Assembly: GCA_018267955.1 (NCBI GenBank) | Contig: JAFDXL010000010.1 | Coordinates: 124,001-188,000 of the forward strand | Direction of reading: 5' to 3' | Source: Bacteroidota bacterium | GTDB lineage: Bacteria; Bacteroidota; Bacteroidia; Chitinophagales; Chitinophagaceae | DNA length: 64,000 bases | Shown here: positions 34,714 through 43,413 of the stretch, one piece after another | Layout: each line of letters begins with the position of its first letter | Numbering within the stretch: position 1 is the stretch's first letter | Translations under genes and position numbers: made by a program | The notes under the pieces: generated by a model | Told to the model about the DNA's origin: nothing | Databases searched by the model: none | Seen by the model: the letters and a program-made list of their open reading frames with translations, nothing else

Positions 34714-35808
34714 TTATCTAAAATACTTCTTCAGTTTTAGAAACTGCTTTTCAAATAAATGATAAGAAGCGATGCTGCATACCAGTGTAGCGGCAAAAGC
34801 CAGGAGTACAAACACGGTAGCCCAGTTCCCATCCTCAAGGCTCCAATGTTCCCTGATAAATATTTTATTGATGAGATTAATAACTAAGGTGTGGTATAAA
34901 TAAAAGCCATAGGTATAGATGCCCAGCCTGCTCAAAATATTCCCATCGCTGATCCTAAACTTGCTTCGCTCGGGAATGATGAGGATAATAAGTATACTAA
35001 ACAAAACACCTAGGACTGAACTCAGCCAAATGAACGGTCGTTCATTTCCTGCCAATTGAGAACTTGCAAATACTACTGCGATCAGCACTACGGTAAATAA
35101 CCATTTTACCAACATTGGTATTGCTAAAACTTTAGCTTCTAATTGCGCAGGATATTGAACCAGCAGGTAAGCAGGTATAGCACCGTAGGCAAACAGGTCA
35201 ATGTTTGTAAGTATATCACTGGTTGACCAGTTATTGGCTACAAATACAATTCTTGCTATGACAGACAATACAAGGCAAAAAGCAATGATCTTTGGAATGG
35301 CCTTAATACTTACCGCATAAAGCAACAGCCCCCAGATAATGTAAAAATGCTCTTCTACACACAAAGACCACATCACCGCTAAAGGCGACACATTGGGATT
35401 GGTATGCGATGCGATCATTTTATAATTCTCCAGGAAGAGCAAAGACATCCACCAGTTAGGTTCATAGCCGGCCGCAGAGCTTTGCATATGCAATGTGCTA
35501 AGAACGTATGGGGTTATAAAGGCCACCCCTATCATCAGGTAGAATAGCGGCCATATCCTTAATACCCTTCTTACAAAAAAGTTCTTAAGGTTTACAGTAC
35601 CCGTTTGCTTTTTCTCTTCGCATATGATATAGGTGATAAGAAAACCACTAAGCACAAAGAAGAATTCTACCCCTATTCCCCCACCCTGCATTAGCGCATA
35701 AAACCATGGAAACGCAATAATGGGCAGGTGCTGAAGGAAAACCTTCAGGTAGGCAAAAAAACGCAAAGCATCAAACGTATGAAAATGACGTCTTCTTACC
35801 TTATTCAT
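34714..35808 (-). CDS. Acyltransferase 3 family membrane protein
   Basis: This 364-residue integral membrane protein has about ten helices and belongs to the acyltransferase 3 (OafA/NodX-like) family, which O-acylates sugars on the cell surface. The N-terminal signature FHTFDALRFFAYLKVFLQH has the conserved Arg and His region, and FFFVLSGFLITYIICEEK follows. It lies 14 bases downstream of the GT39-type glycosyltransferase gene on the same strand, so a role in modifying a surface glycan is likely. The exact acyl group and acceptor are unknown. Confidence 0.88.
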   Translation of the reverse strand: MNKVRRRHFHTFDALRFFAYLKVFLQHLPIIAFPWFYALMQGGGIGVEFFFVLSGFLITYIICEEKKQTGTVNLKNFFVRRVLRIWPLFYLMIGVAFITPYVLSTLHMQSSAAGYEPNWWMSLLFLENYKMIASHTNPNVSPLAVMWSLCVEEHFYIIWGLLLYAVSIKAIPKIIAFCLVLSVIARIVFVANNWSTSDILTNIDLFAYGAIPAYLLVQYPAQLEAKVLAIPMLVKWLFTVVLIAVVFASSQLAGNERPFIWLSSVLGVLFSILIILIIPERSKFRISDGNILSRLGIYTYGFYLYHTLVINLINKIFIREHWSLEDGNWATVFVLLAFAATLVCSIASYHLFEKQFLKLKKYFR

Positions 35809-35822
35809 GCTACTATCATGTA

Positions 35823-37778
35823 TTATTCCGCTTCTTCCTGCGGTGGTTGTTGCTGCATCATCAGTTCATCCCTTGTTCCGGTTGCCTGCTGCGCAGCCTG
35901 CATATTCCCGGTTGCTTTATACAGCTGTATCAACACATCGTAAAATTCAGCCCTCGAAGGATCTAATTTGATCGCATGATTTACCTGCGCAATAGCTCCG
36001 TTCATGTCACCAACGCTGGCCAATGAAATACCGTAATACAGATATGCAAATTCATCGGTTGTATCTGTAGCAAGAAACTCTTTAAACTTCGCTATTGCTG
36101 CCGGATAATCCTTTTTTGAATAAGCATCCGATGCATCAATACCGGCAGTGCTCTTCCTTTGCACTACTATACAAAGCGGTGCTCCGTCAATGCTTACAGT
36201 ATGCACCGTATTAGAGAGCTTCCATTCGTTATTCTGCATCATTTCCGGGTTCAGGTAACGGGGATATGCTACATAATAATCCCAATCCTTCGAGAAACGT
36301 TCTGTATATCGTCCATAATCATAAACTATCCACGATGTATCTTTCCCGAAATAATTGTTGAAGCCAAGCATATTCGAGCGAACAAGTATTTTTCTGCCAG
36401 GTATAGGCTTCAGATTTTTCAGCATCCAGTTAGCTGCCTGGCGGCCGCTGTTCTGATAATAGTCAAGATCGTAATAACCATAAGCACCTTTGGCACCACC
36501 TTCCAGTTCGTTAAAATAAACATATTGATTGGGATGGCTACGTACGGTCCACACTACTGCAGGTAACAAACCCGCTACGGCAACTGCAATGGGTATCCAC
36601 CTCTTTTTTTCCTCTTTAATAAATCCGGTGATCGCATCTACAGACAAAGCCGCGCCTACCACCCAAAATGGATAAACAAAGAACACATGCCTCCACGTAT
36701 CATATACAGTAGAGTGCTTGTATATCATGTAAAACAGCGGAAACAGCGCACACCATAACACAACTAACACCGGGAACCAGCCATGCTTTTTCTTTACAGC
36801 GGTGGCAAGTGGAATAAAGGCTACAAATAAAACCAGTACTATTAATGGATTAGATATAAATATCCATTTAAACTCGTAATAGGATGGCAGGTAGTGGCTC
36901 CAATAATATACACCGTCAAACAGCACCCGGATATCCGTTTCGCGATTGGTCATTCCCTTCAGCGCTACGAGAGGATTGGACAAAGGCGATTGCAGCCCCC
37001 ATGGCCAGGTGCTAATGCCAATTACATACCCTATTACTATACATATCAACAAGGTAACGGCCAGCCTTTTCAATCCCTTATTCTGCTCTGTGCGCAATTC
37101 TGCCAGCATTGATTTATGCAATGCCAGGTACACAACGGTAAAGAAACCGAAATAAACCATGAGCAGCATACCACCCGCAGGGCGCACACCAAATGCCAGG
37201 CCTACCCCTAATGCCATTCCTATAATGTGCTTCCACGATCTTTTAGGCAGATCCTGCAGTATGGCAATAAGGAAATAAATACCTACAACAAAGCCACTCG
37301 CAAAAGGAATATCCTTCGGATTATTCATGCTTTCACCAAACAATCGTGGTGAAAATGCAATGAACAGCAATGCCAGCAAACCAATAGACCATTTGCCACT
37401 AAGCCTGCGTGCTATCATACCGGTAAATACCATCATCAATGCACCTAACAGCGCATTGAAAAAATGCCTGATAAAAAGGATCTGTATAGATGGGAACCAA
37501 CGGTGCAATACCTCCATTCCAAAATCAAACGTTCCTCCATAATACTCTAGCCCTACATACTGTGTACCCAGGTTAGTATAGTCAAGCGCTTGTTTGTCGC
37601 CTTTGGTAAAATAATCCCAGATATTTTGCCCATAGATCATTTGCACCCATTCATCACCACTTTGCCCATAATCTTTGCTCAAAAAAAGCATGATTACTAC
37701 AAGCAATATACTTGAGATTATAAACGCAGTTTTCCACTGCCTTGGCTCAATGCCATTGTTTAATGGTTTCACAACCAT
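35823..37778 (-). CDS. GT39/ArnT-type membrane glycosyltransferase with C-terminal TPR
   Basis: This 651-residue protein has about 12 membrane helices in its first 420 residues, and the acidic first-loop motif YGQSGDEWVQMIYG expected of GT-C glycosyltransferases that use lipid-linked sugar donors. A soluble periplasmic-type region (about 430-540) and a C-terminal TPR pair (AYLYYGISLASVGDMNGAIA, RAEFYDVLIQLYKATGN) follow, ending in a Gln/Pro/Glu tail. It is transcribed first, with the acyltransferase downstream. Sugar and acceptor are unknown. Confidence 0.83.
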   Translation of the reverse strand: MVVKPLNNGIEPRQWKTAFIISSILLVVIMLFLSKDYGQSGDEWVQMIYGQNIWDYFTKGDKQALDYTNLGTQYVGLEYYGGTFDFGMEVLHRWFPSIQILFIRHFFNALLGALMMVFTGMIARRLSGKWSIGLLALLFIAFSPRLFGESMNNPKDIPFASGFVVGIYFLIAILQDLPKRSWKHIIGMALGVGLAFGVRPAGGMLLMVYFGFFTVVYLALHKSMLAELRTEQNKGLKRLAVTLLICIVIGYVIGISTWPWGLQSPLSNPLVALKGMTNRETDIRVLFDGVYYWSHYLPSYYEFKWIFISNPLIVLVLFVAFIPLATAVKKKHGWFPVLVVLWCALFPLFYMIYKHSTVYDTWRHVFFVYPFWVVGAALSVDAITGFIKEEKKRWIPIAVAVAGLLPAVVWTVRSHPNQYVYFNELEGGAKGAYGYYDLDYYQNSGRQAANWMLKNLKPIPGRKILVRSNMLGFNNYFGKDTSWIVYDYGRYTERFSKDWDYYVAYPRYLNPEMMQNNEWKLSNTVHTVSIDGAPLCIVVQRKSTAGIDASDAYSKKDYPAAIAKFKEFLATDTTDEFAYLYYGISLASVGDMNGAIAQVNHAIKLDPSRAEFYDVLIQLYKATGNMQAAQQATGTRDELMMQQQPPQEEAE

Positions 37779-37932
37779 GAATATTAATTTGCAGTTTTAA
37801 TAAAAGTGAACCAGTTGCTAAAATAGGACGCTTAAGTTAATACTTAATGCCCATAGTTGTTATTTTCTTCCAAATATGCTCCCATTCTTTGTTATATTCG
37901 CGGGAATTACTTTAAAAACTATTTATTCCATC

Positions 37933-38763
37933 ATGACGACGGATAATAAGGACAACATTGAAGAATTGCTCGAACGCGAAGAAGCGTTTCACGATGAATG
38001 GGCGATGTCCGAAAATATTGATGATATAGATGTAGTCGCATTATTTGAAAGCTTTGTTGCCGACGAAAACAAATACATCATGTCTCAGCTGGGAGATATT
38101 CGGGGAAAGAAAATTCTGGACGTAGGTGCCGGCCTCGGAGAAAGTTCTGTGTATTTTGCCATGAAGGGTGCTGAGGTTTATTATAACGATGTATCGCCTA
38201 AAATGGGTGAATTTGCAGAAAAAGTAGCGGCTAAATACAATGTAAAGCTCAACCTGCTTATAGCTCCTATAGAGAAATTAGAGATACACGAAAATTTCTT
38301 TGATATCATCTATTGTGCTAACCTGATGCACCACGTGCCGCCTGAGGATCACGATTACTGGATAAAAACTATGCATGGCGCGCTTAAAGATAAAGGTGTG
38401 CTCATCACATGGGATCCATTGAAGTACAATCCGGTTATTAACGTATATCGCCGCATGGCTATGGATGTACGTACGATCGATGAAATGCCACTAGGCTTTG
38501 ATATTCTGAAACTGTACCGTAAATACTTCCCTAAGGTAGAGCACAGGGAATTTTGGCTTGCAACATTATGGATATTCATTCATTATTACCTCATCCGCAG
38601 ATACAAGCCTAACGAAGTACGTTACTGGAAAAGGATATTCAAAGAAAAGAGATCGCAGATAGGCTGGTGGTTTGTACCGCTGCAAAAGCTGGATAAATTA
38701 CTGCTGCGCATACCGGGCCTTCAGAAGCTCGCCTGGAATATGATAGTGGTTGCCCGTAAATAA
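37933..38763 (+). CDS. Class I SAM-dependent methyltransferase
   Basis: This 276-residue cytoplasmic enzyme has the Rossmann SAM motif GKKILDVGAGLGESSVYFA, an acidic strand-2 end in VYYNDVSPKMGEFA, and motif II in IIYCANLMHHVPPEDH. The C-terminal half is Arg/Trp-rich with two hydrophobic stretches that may touch the membrane (FWLATLWIFIHYYLIRR). I choose the ATG giving MTTDNKDNIEEL over an upstream ATG that would add a hydrophobic extension. It is divergent from the glycosyltransferase gene, so a role in glycan or lipid modification is possible. Confidence 0.83.
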   Translation: MTTDNKDNIEELLEREEAFHDEWAMSENIDDIDVVALFESFVADENKYIMSQLGDIRGKKILDVGAGLGESSVYFAMKGAEVYYNDVSPKMGEFAEKVAAKYNVKLNLLIAPIEKLEIHENFFDIIYCANLMHHVPPEDHDYWIKTMHGALKDKGVLITWDPLKYNPVINVYRRMAMDVRTIDEMPLGFDILKLYRKYFPKVEHREFWLATLWIFIHYYLIRRYKPNEVRYWKRIFKEKRSQIGWWFVPLQKLDKLLLRIPGLQKLAWNMIVVARK

Positions 38764-38782
38764 ACATTAAACGATAGAACAT

Positions 38783-38814
38783 AAAAAAAAGAGGTTGAAA
38801 TTCAACCTCTTTTT
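38783..38814. terminator. Bidirectional terminator between the methyltransferase gene and rpsP
   Basis: GAGGTTGAA and TTCAACCTC form a perfect stem, with A8 on the left and T5 on the right, so it can terminate transcription in both directions. Confidence 0.88.
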
Positions 38815-38833
38815 CGCTTTAATAACATTTTGC

Positions 38834-39355
38834 TTATTCAGCAGAAGTTTCAGCTTCAGGAGTTGCTTCATCTTCAGCACCATCCTGTTCAGCTTCTGCA
38901 ACTTGTGCAGCTGCACGAGCAGCCATTTTTTCTTCAACTTTACGCACAGACTCAGACATAGCAGCATGACGTTTGTCAGCTTTATGCTTGCGGTGAGCTT
39001 CTTCACGTTTCACAACCAGTTCTTCGTGAGAAGAGTTCCATGTTTCGAATTTTTCCCAGGCAGCTTTTTCATCAAACAGGCCAAGGCTTACACCACGCAT
39101 CAGGTGCTTCAGGTACAATACACCTTTGAATGACAGGATACGACGACAAGTGTTAGTTGGTTGCGCACCGTTTTGCATCCAGTGTAAAGCACGCTCGCGG
39201 TTCAGGCGAACAGTCGCAGGAACCGTTAATGGGTTGTAAGTACCGATCTTTTCAATGAATTTACCATCACGGGGAGCTGCGCTGTTAGCAGCAACAATGA
39301 AGTAAAAAGGACGCTTTTTAGAGCCGTGGCGTTGCAGGCGGATTTTAACTGACAT
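38834..39355 (-). CDS. rpsP: 30S ribosomal protein S16 with long C-terminal extension
   Basis: This 173-residue protein is ribosomal protein S16. The N-terminal 80 residues carry the family core ([30 protein letters not shown]). It is about twice the length of E. coli S16: the last 90 residues form a Lys/Glu/Ala-rich helix ([20 protein letters not shown]) and an acidic Ala/Glu tail. Such extensions are known in Bacteroidota S16. It is transcribed alone from a promoter that shares the CAGTCCT start motif with rpsT, and ends at a strong terminator. Confidence 0.95.
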   Translation of the reverse strand: MSVKIRLQRHGSKKRPFYFIVAANSAAPRDGKFIEKIGTYNPLTVPATVRLNRERALHWMQNGAQPTNTCRRILSFKGVLYLKHLMRGVSLGLFDEKAAWEKFETWNSSHEELVVKREEAHRKHKADKRHAAMSESVRKVEEKMAARAAAQVAEAEQDGAEDEATPEAETSAE

Positions 39356-39392
39356 AAATAATAGAAATTATTTGTGTAAACAATAAATTTTA

Positions 39393-39407
39393 AGGACTGC
39401 GAAACTA
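39393..39407 (-). promoter_or_regulatory. rpsP promoter with start motif CAGTCCT
   Basis: The minus strand reads TAGTTTCG (one base off TAnnTTTG), directly followed by CAGTCCT. The identical CAGTCCT follows the rpsT -7 box at 34054-34060. Confidence 0.5.
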
Positions 39408-39504
39408 CATTAAAAACTGCAAAAATTAAAACATTCCATGCAAAAATTTTGCATGGGCATACCCTTGCAATAAGAATATATACAATTATTTGACAAACAA
39501 CGGG

Positions 39505-40842
39505 TTATTTCTTGCCAAACGGCATTCCTGCTCCCATGCCCGGCATCATGCCGCGCATTTTGTTCATCTGCCCCATCATCTGGCGCATCTGGTCAAATTG
39601 CTTCATAAACGCGTTCACTTCTGCTATATCCTTGCCACTACCCTTTGCTATGCGCTTACGGCGGTTACCATCTATACTATCAGGATTTGCGCGCTCATAC
39701 GGTGTCATGGAGTTAATAATGGCTTCAATGCCTTTAAACGCATCATCAGATATATCAATATCTTTAATAGCCTTACCAACTCCGGGTATCATTGCCAGCA
39801 GGTCCTTAATATTACCCATTTTCTTTATCTGCCCAAGTTGTTCTTTAAAGTCCTCAAAGTCAAACTTGTTAGCCCGGATTTTCTTCTCCAGCTTTTTAGC
39901 CTGTGCTTCATCAAATTGCGCCTGTGCACGTTCCACAAGAGTGGTAATATCACCCATACCCAATATACGCTGGGCCATACGCTCCGGATAGAATACATCC
40001 AGCGTATCCAGCTTTTCACCCATGCTTACAAACTTGATGGGTTTATTTACCGTGTATTTTATGGTTAAAGCGGCGCCACCCCGTGTATCACCATCCAGTT
40101 TTGTTAATACCACACCGGTAAAGTCCAGCCTGTCATTAAAGGCTTTCGCCGTATTAACAGCGTCCTGGCCGGTCATAGAGTCCACAACAAACAATACTTC
40201 ATGTGGTTGCACGGCAGCCTTTACATTAGCCACCTCTTTCATCATCGCCTCATCAATGGCAAGACGGCCTGCAGTATCTATGATTACAACGCTATTACCA
40301 TTTTTCTTAGCTTCTGCAATGGCATTCTGCGCAATAGCAACAGCATCTTTATTATCAGGCTCACTATACACTGGCACTTTGATCTGTTCGCCTAATACTT
40401 TCAACTGGTCTATCGCTGCCGGGCGATAGATATCGGCTGCCACTAACAATGGGTTCCTGCCCTTCTTGCTCTTCAGGAAATTAGCAAGCTTACCACTAAA
40501 AGTAGTCTTTCCCGAACCCTGTAAACCAGCAATTAAAATGACCGTTGGCTTATTGTTCAGGTTCAGTTCTTCTTCTGTGCCTCCCATTAGCTCAGCCAGT
40601 TCATCCTTCACGATCTTCACCATCAACTGGCCTGGAGAAACGGCCGTAAGCACCTTCTCACCTAATGCTTTATCCTTTACCCTATCGGTAAATTCCTTAG
40701 CTATTTTATAGTTCACATCGGCATCTACCAATGCACGGCGAATCTCTTTTACAGTAGTGGCTATATTAATCTCACTGATCCTGCCTTCACCTTTTAACTG
40801 CTTAAACGCACCTTCGAGGCGCTCACTAAGATTTTCAAACAT
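39505..40842 (-). CDS. ffh: Signal recognition particle protein
   Basis: This 445-residue GTPase binds signal sequences of nascent membrane proteins and 4.5S RNA and hands them to FtsY. G-domain motifs are readable: IAGLQGSGKTTFSGKLANF (G1), VVIIDTAGRL (G3) and VLTKLDGDTRGG (G4). The M domain ends Met-rich (MRQMMGQMNKMRGMMPGMG), which forms the signal-binding groove. The length is normal. It is transcribed alone with a -7 box 26 bases upstream. Confidence 0.97.
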   Translation of the reverse strand: MFENLSERLEGAFKQLKGEGRISEINIATTVKEIRRALVDADVNYKIAKEFTDRVKDKALGEKVLTAVSPGQLMVKIVKDELAELMGGTEEELNLNNKPTVILIAGLQGSGKTTFSGKLANFLKSKKGRNPLLVAADIYRPAAIDQLKVLGEQIKVPVYSEPDNKDAVAIAQNAIAEAKKNGNSVVIIDTAGRLAIDEAMMKEVANVKAAVQPHEVLFVVDSMTGQDAVNTAKAFNDRLDFTGVVLTKLDGDTRGGAALTIKYTVNKPIKFVSMGEKLDTLDVFYPERMAQRILGMGDITTLVERAQAQFDEAQAKKLEKKIRANKFDFEDFKEQLGQIKKMGNIKDLLAMIPGVGKAIKDIDISDDAFKGIEAIINSMTPYERANPDSIDGNRRKRIAKGSGKDIAEVNAFMKQFDQMRQMMGQMNKMRGMMPGMGAGMPFGKK

Positions 40843-40867
40843 ATATTTCTTCTTTCAGAAAGGGATG

Positions 40868-40875
40868 CAAATTTA
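40868..40875 (-). promoter_or_regulatory. Promoter -7 box upstream of ffh
   Basis: The minus strand reads TAAATTTG, an exact TAnnTTTG match, 26 bases before the ffh ATG. Confidence 0.6.
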
Positions 40876-40985
40876 AGTTTTTAAAGCTTATATAGGCAGA
40901 AAAAAGCATTTTATCTCTTAGTAGTATTATTTCCCATTTTAGTATGCATTTTCAAACGAACTAAAGGCTTAATTTTAGGCTACTT

Positions 40986-41183
40986 ATGACACTTTTAGCA
41001 ATATTATTACCATGGCTATCCTTTTTATTAAGGGGCAGAATACTCAGGGGCATACTATGCCTTATTTTACAGATCACGCTTATCGGCTGGATACCTGCTG
41101 CCATCTGGGCGGTGTTAGATTTACAAAATGCACGTGCCGACAGGCGCACCAAACGTATTATAAAAGCTATGCGAAGCAATTAA
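40986..41183 (+). CDS. Pmp3/YqaE-like small membrane protein
   Basis: This 65-residue protein has two hydrophobic helices (ILLPWLSFLLRGR, ILCLILQITLIGWIPAAIWAVL) separated by an Arg-Gly turn, then a basic C-terminus (RADRRTKRIIKAMR). The layout resembles Pmp3/YqaE stress-response membrane proteins, in which the second helix is preceded by a Gly/Pro break. Function in bacteria is unclear. It starts at the ATG at 40986, 143 bases from the divergent ffh start. The two Cys-rich lipoprotein genes follow. Confidence 0.75.
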   Translation: MTLLAILLPWLSFLLRGRILRGILCLILQITLIGWIPAAIWAVLDLQNARADRRTKRIIKAMRSN

Positions 41184-41248
41184 AACTAAACGCAGCTTGC
41201 TTTTTTAAACTTGTAATGATATTTTTACTAAAATCTAAATTCCAGCTT

Positions 41249-41506
41249 GTGAAAAAGACAATTACAATATCTATTGCCTCTGTTATAATCATGGGTGCAT
41301 TCTCTTCTTGCAAAAAAGACTATAACTGCAGGTGCAATATCAAATATGTTGTTAATGGACAGGTAGTAGGTACAGATAATTCCCTAAACACAATTAGTGC
41401 TGCATCTAAAGATGATGCTAAAGGCCAATGTGGCTATTATGAAACAGATGCCTCTTATCTTCAACAAAAGACAGTAGAACAGCACTATTGTGAAATTGAA
41501 GATTAA
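41249..41506 (+). CDS. Small Cys-rich lipoprotein, CxxDYxCxC family, member 2
   Basis: This 85-residue lipoprotein has a signal peptide starting at a GTG (MKKTITISIASVIIMGAFSS when read as Met) and lipobox Cys21. The mature part opens CKKDYNCRCNIKYV, has a third Cys block (KGQCGYYETD) and a Cys near the end (HYCEIED). A longer start at the ATG 41216 adds 11 residues; the GTG gives a signal peptide more like its relatives. The next family member starts 48 bases after its stop. Function unknown. Confidence 0.7.
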   Translation: MKKTITISIASVIIMGAFSSCKKDYNCRCNIKYVVNGQVVGTDNSLNTISAASKDDAKGQCGYYETDASYLQQKTVEQHYCEIED

Positions 41507-41554
41507 ACAAGCTTCTTTCCTTGTCATTTATTTATAACCTCCAAAAATACCTCT

Positions 41555-41809
41555 ATGAAATTTCTACTGTTACCGTTAGCAGCTTTGCTCATCTTTTCGG
41601 CCTGCAAAAAAGACTACAATTGCACCTGCAAGTCTAGCGCAACTATTCCCGGATTAGCTTCTATGGATAGTACGTATGTGATTAAGCTAACCAAGCAAAA
41701 GAAAAAGGATGCGGAAAAAACCTGCAGCGCTAACAATACATCAGCATCTGTAACAGATCCTTCATCCGGTTTTAGCTATACTGAATCGGTAAACTGCACA
41801 CTTAACTAA
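41555..41809 (+). CDS. Small Cys-rich lipoprotein, CxxDYxCxC family, member 3
   Basis: This 84-residue lipoprotein has signal MKFLLLPLAALLIFSA, then lipobox Cys17 and the mature start CKKDYNCTCKSSAT. A Lys-rich stretch with one Cys (KKKDAEKTCSAN) and a Cys near the end (SVNCTLN) complete the pattern shared with 30060-30308 and 41249-41506. Members 2 and 3 are probably one transcription unit, ended by the hairpin at 41828-41854. Function unknown. Confidence 0.75.
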   Translation: MKFLLLPLAALLIFSACKKDYNCTCKSSATIPGLASMDSTYVIKLTKQKKKDAEKTCSANNTSASVTDPSSGFSYTESVNCTLN

Positions 41810-41827
41810 ACAATCAAATCATTGTAT

Positions 41828-41860
41828 AAAGCCCCTGTTACGCAACAGGGGCTTTTTTTG
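41828..41860 (+). terminator. Rho-independent terminator after the lipoprotein pair
   Basis: AAAGCCCCTGTT and CAACAGGGGCTTT form a strong stem with a T run on the plus strand. The alkane monooxygenase gene starts 23 bases later. Confidence 0.9.
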
Positions 41861-41882
41861 TAAATTGTGTAACTTAAGATTT

Positions 41883-42920
41883 ATGAAAACAAGGCTACTG
41901 AAATATAGCATACCACTGCTTTTCAACATAGGGGCTTATCGCAGTTTTCACTATACCGGCGTTATTACATGGCTGCCAGTGATACTGGCATTTGCGATCA
42001 TACCACTCCTGGAGCTAATGATCTCACCAGACCATTCCAATTTATCGGCTGCGGAGGAAGAAATGGCCAGGCACGACAAGCTCTATGACTGGATACTGTA
42101 TGCCATCGTTCCTATACAGTATATAGTGCTATACCAGTTTCTCACGCATATAACTGACCCCGGTTTATCGGGCTGGGATATTGCAGGGCGAGTAACGGTG
42201 ATGGGACTGATGTGCGGTGTTATGGGCATCAATGTAGGACATGAGCTGGGACACAGAGTTAACAGGACCGAACAAACACTGGCAAGAGCGTTACTGCTTA
42301 CATCCCTGTATATGCACTTCTTCATAGAGCATAACAGGGGGCATCATAAGAACGTTGGAACACCGGAAGATGCCAGCAGTGCCCACCGCAATGAACCGCT
42401 CTACTTCTTCTGGCTCAGGAGCATTAGGGGCGTATATCAGAAGGCATGGAAGATAGCTATCAATGAACAACATAAGAAAGGCCATAGCTTCCTGCAGAAC
42501 GAGATGCTGCATTACCAACTGATAGAGCTGGCGTTCTGCCTGTTCATAGGCTTCTACTTTGGCTGGGTAGTACTTGGCTATTTCCTGATAGCCGCATTGA
42601 TAGGCATCTTGCTATTAGAGACCGTCAACTATATAGAGCACTACGGCCTGATGCGTAAGCCAATTGGCAATGGCAAGTATGAACGCGCCATGCCGGTACA
42701 TAGCTGGAATAGCGACCATACCATCGGGCGCATTATGCTGTTTGAGCTAAGCCGCCACAGCGACCACCACTACCTGGCCAGCCGCAAGTACCAGCTACTA
42801 AGGCATCACGACGACTCGCCACAATTGCCGACAGGCTACCCCGGCAGCATGCTGCTGGCTATGGTGCCACCATTATGGTTCCGGGTGATGAACAGGAGGG
42901 TAGCGGAAGTACAACAATAA
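41883..42920 (+). CDS. AlkB-type membrane di-iron monooxygenase
   Basis: This 345-residue integral membrane protein belongs to the alkane 1-monooxygenase branch of the fatty-acid desaturase superfamily. All His boxes are visible: GHELGHR (HxxxH), EHNRGHHKNVGTPEDASS (HxxxHH), VNYIEHYGL and HSDHHYLASRKYQLL. These bind the di-iron centre that hydroxylates an alkane or fatty chain. The ATG at 41883 fits the family start. No rubredoxin or rubredoxin reductase gene is adjacent, so electron donors are encoded elsewhere. The substrate (alkane, fatty acid or other) is not readable. Confidence 0.88.
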   Translation: MKTRLLKYSIPLLFNIGAYRSFHYTGVITWLPVILAFAIIPLLELMISPDHSNLSAAEEEMARHDKLYDWILYAIVPIQYIVLYQFLTHITDPGLSGWDIAGRVTVMGLMCGVMGINVGHELGHRVNRTEQTLARALLLTSLYMHFFIEHNRGHHKNVGTPEDASSAHRNEPLYFFWLRSIRGVYQKAWKIAINEQHKKGHSFLQNEMLHYQLIELAFCLFIGFYFGWVVLGYFLIAALIGILLLETVNYIEHYGLMRKPIGNGKYERAMPVHSWNSDHTIGRIMLFELSRHSDHHYLASRKYQLLRHHDDSPQLPTGYPGSMLLAMVPPLWFRVMNRRVAEVQQ

Positions 42921-42942
42921 TACAACAGAAGCAACAAAAGAA

Positions 42943-42966
42943 AAGAGCTGGCTCAAGCCGGCTCTT
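42943..42966. terminator. Bidirectional terminator between the AlkB gene and the thioredoxin gene
   Basis: AAGAGCTGGC and GCCGGCTCTT pair around TCAA between the two convergent genes, with A-rich left and T-rich right flanks. Confidence 0.8.
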
Positions 42967-42994
42967 TCACATATACTTACTAACAATATATCTA

Positions 42995-43312
42995 CTAGAG
43001 GTGTTGCTGAATCTTTTTATCGAATACACCTTTGGGTGCAGCACCAACTTGCTTGTCAACTACCTGTCCGTTTTTAATAAACAGTACCGCAGGTATGCTG
43101 GTAATACCATAGTTGATAGAAAGATTAGGATTTTCATCCACGTTAACTTTACCTACATTTACTTTACCATCGTATTCTTTTGCAAGCGCCTCGATGGTTG
43201 GGCCTAAAGCCAAACATGGACCACACCACGGAGCCCAGAAATCTATAACACTTAATTTATCGCCTTTAAGTACTTCTGCTTCAAAATTCGCATCAGTGAA
43301 TACAGCTGCCAT
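42995..43312 (-). CDS. trxA: Thioredoxin, copy 1
   Basis: This 105-residue cytoplasmic protein reduces disulfides. The redox motif is [20 protein letters not shown] and the cis-Pro loop is [14 protein letters not shown], so it is a full classical thioredoxin. The start is the ATG giving [14 protein letters not shown], with a -7 box about 41 bases upstream. A closely similar copy follows on the same strand at 43414-43731, so this is a tandem duplication. Confidence 0.95.
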   Translation of the reverse strand: MAAVFTDANFEAEVLKGDKLSVIDFWAPWCGPCLALGPTIEALAKEYDGKVNVGKVNVDENPNLSINYGITSIPAVLFIKNGQVVDKQVGAAPKGVFDKKIQQHL

Positions 43313-43352
43313 TCTTTTATTGTTTTTATGATTAATTATTAAAGTCAATCTG

Positions 43353-43360
43353 CAAATTTA
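43353..43360 (-). promoter_or_regulatory. Promoter -7 box upstream of thioredoxin copy 1
   Basis: The minus strand reads TAAATTTG, an exact TAnnTTTG match in the gap between the two thioredoxin genes, so copy 1 can be transcribed on its own. Confidence 0.6.
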
Positions 43361-43413
43361 CTATCTATTTTCCAGTGAACGGTATAGGCGGACTAAATAT
43401 ACATATAGGCCTA

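Noticed and set aside
39512-40429. Plus-strand frames opposite ffh
   Set aside because: All SRP GTPase motifs are on the minus strand in one intact frame.
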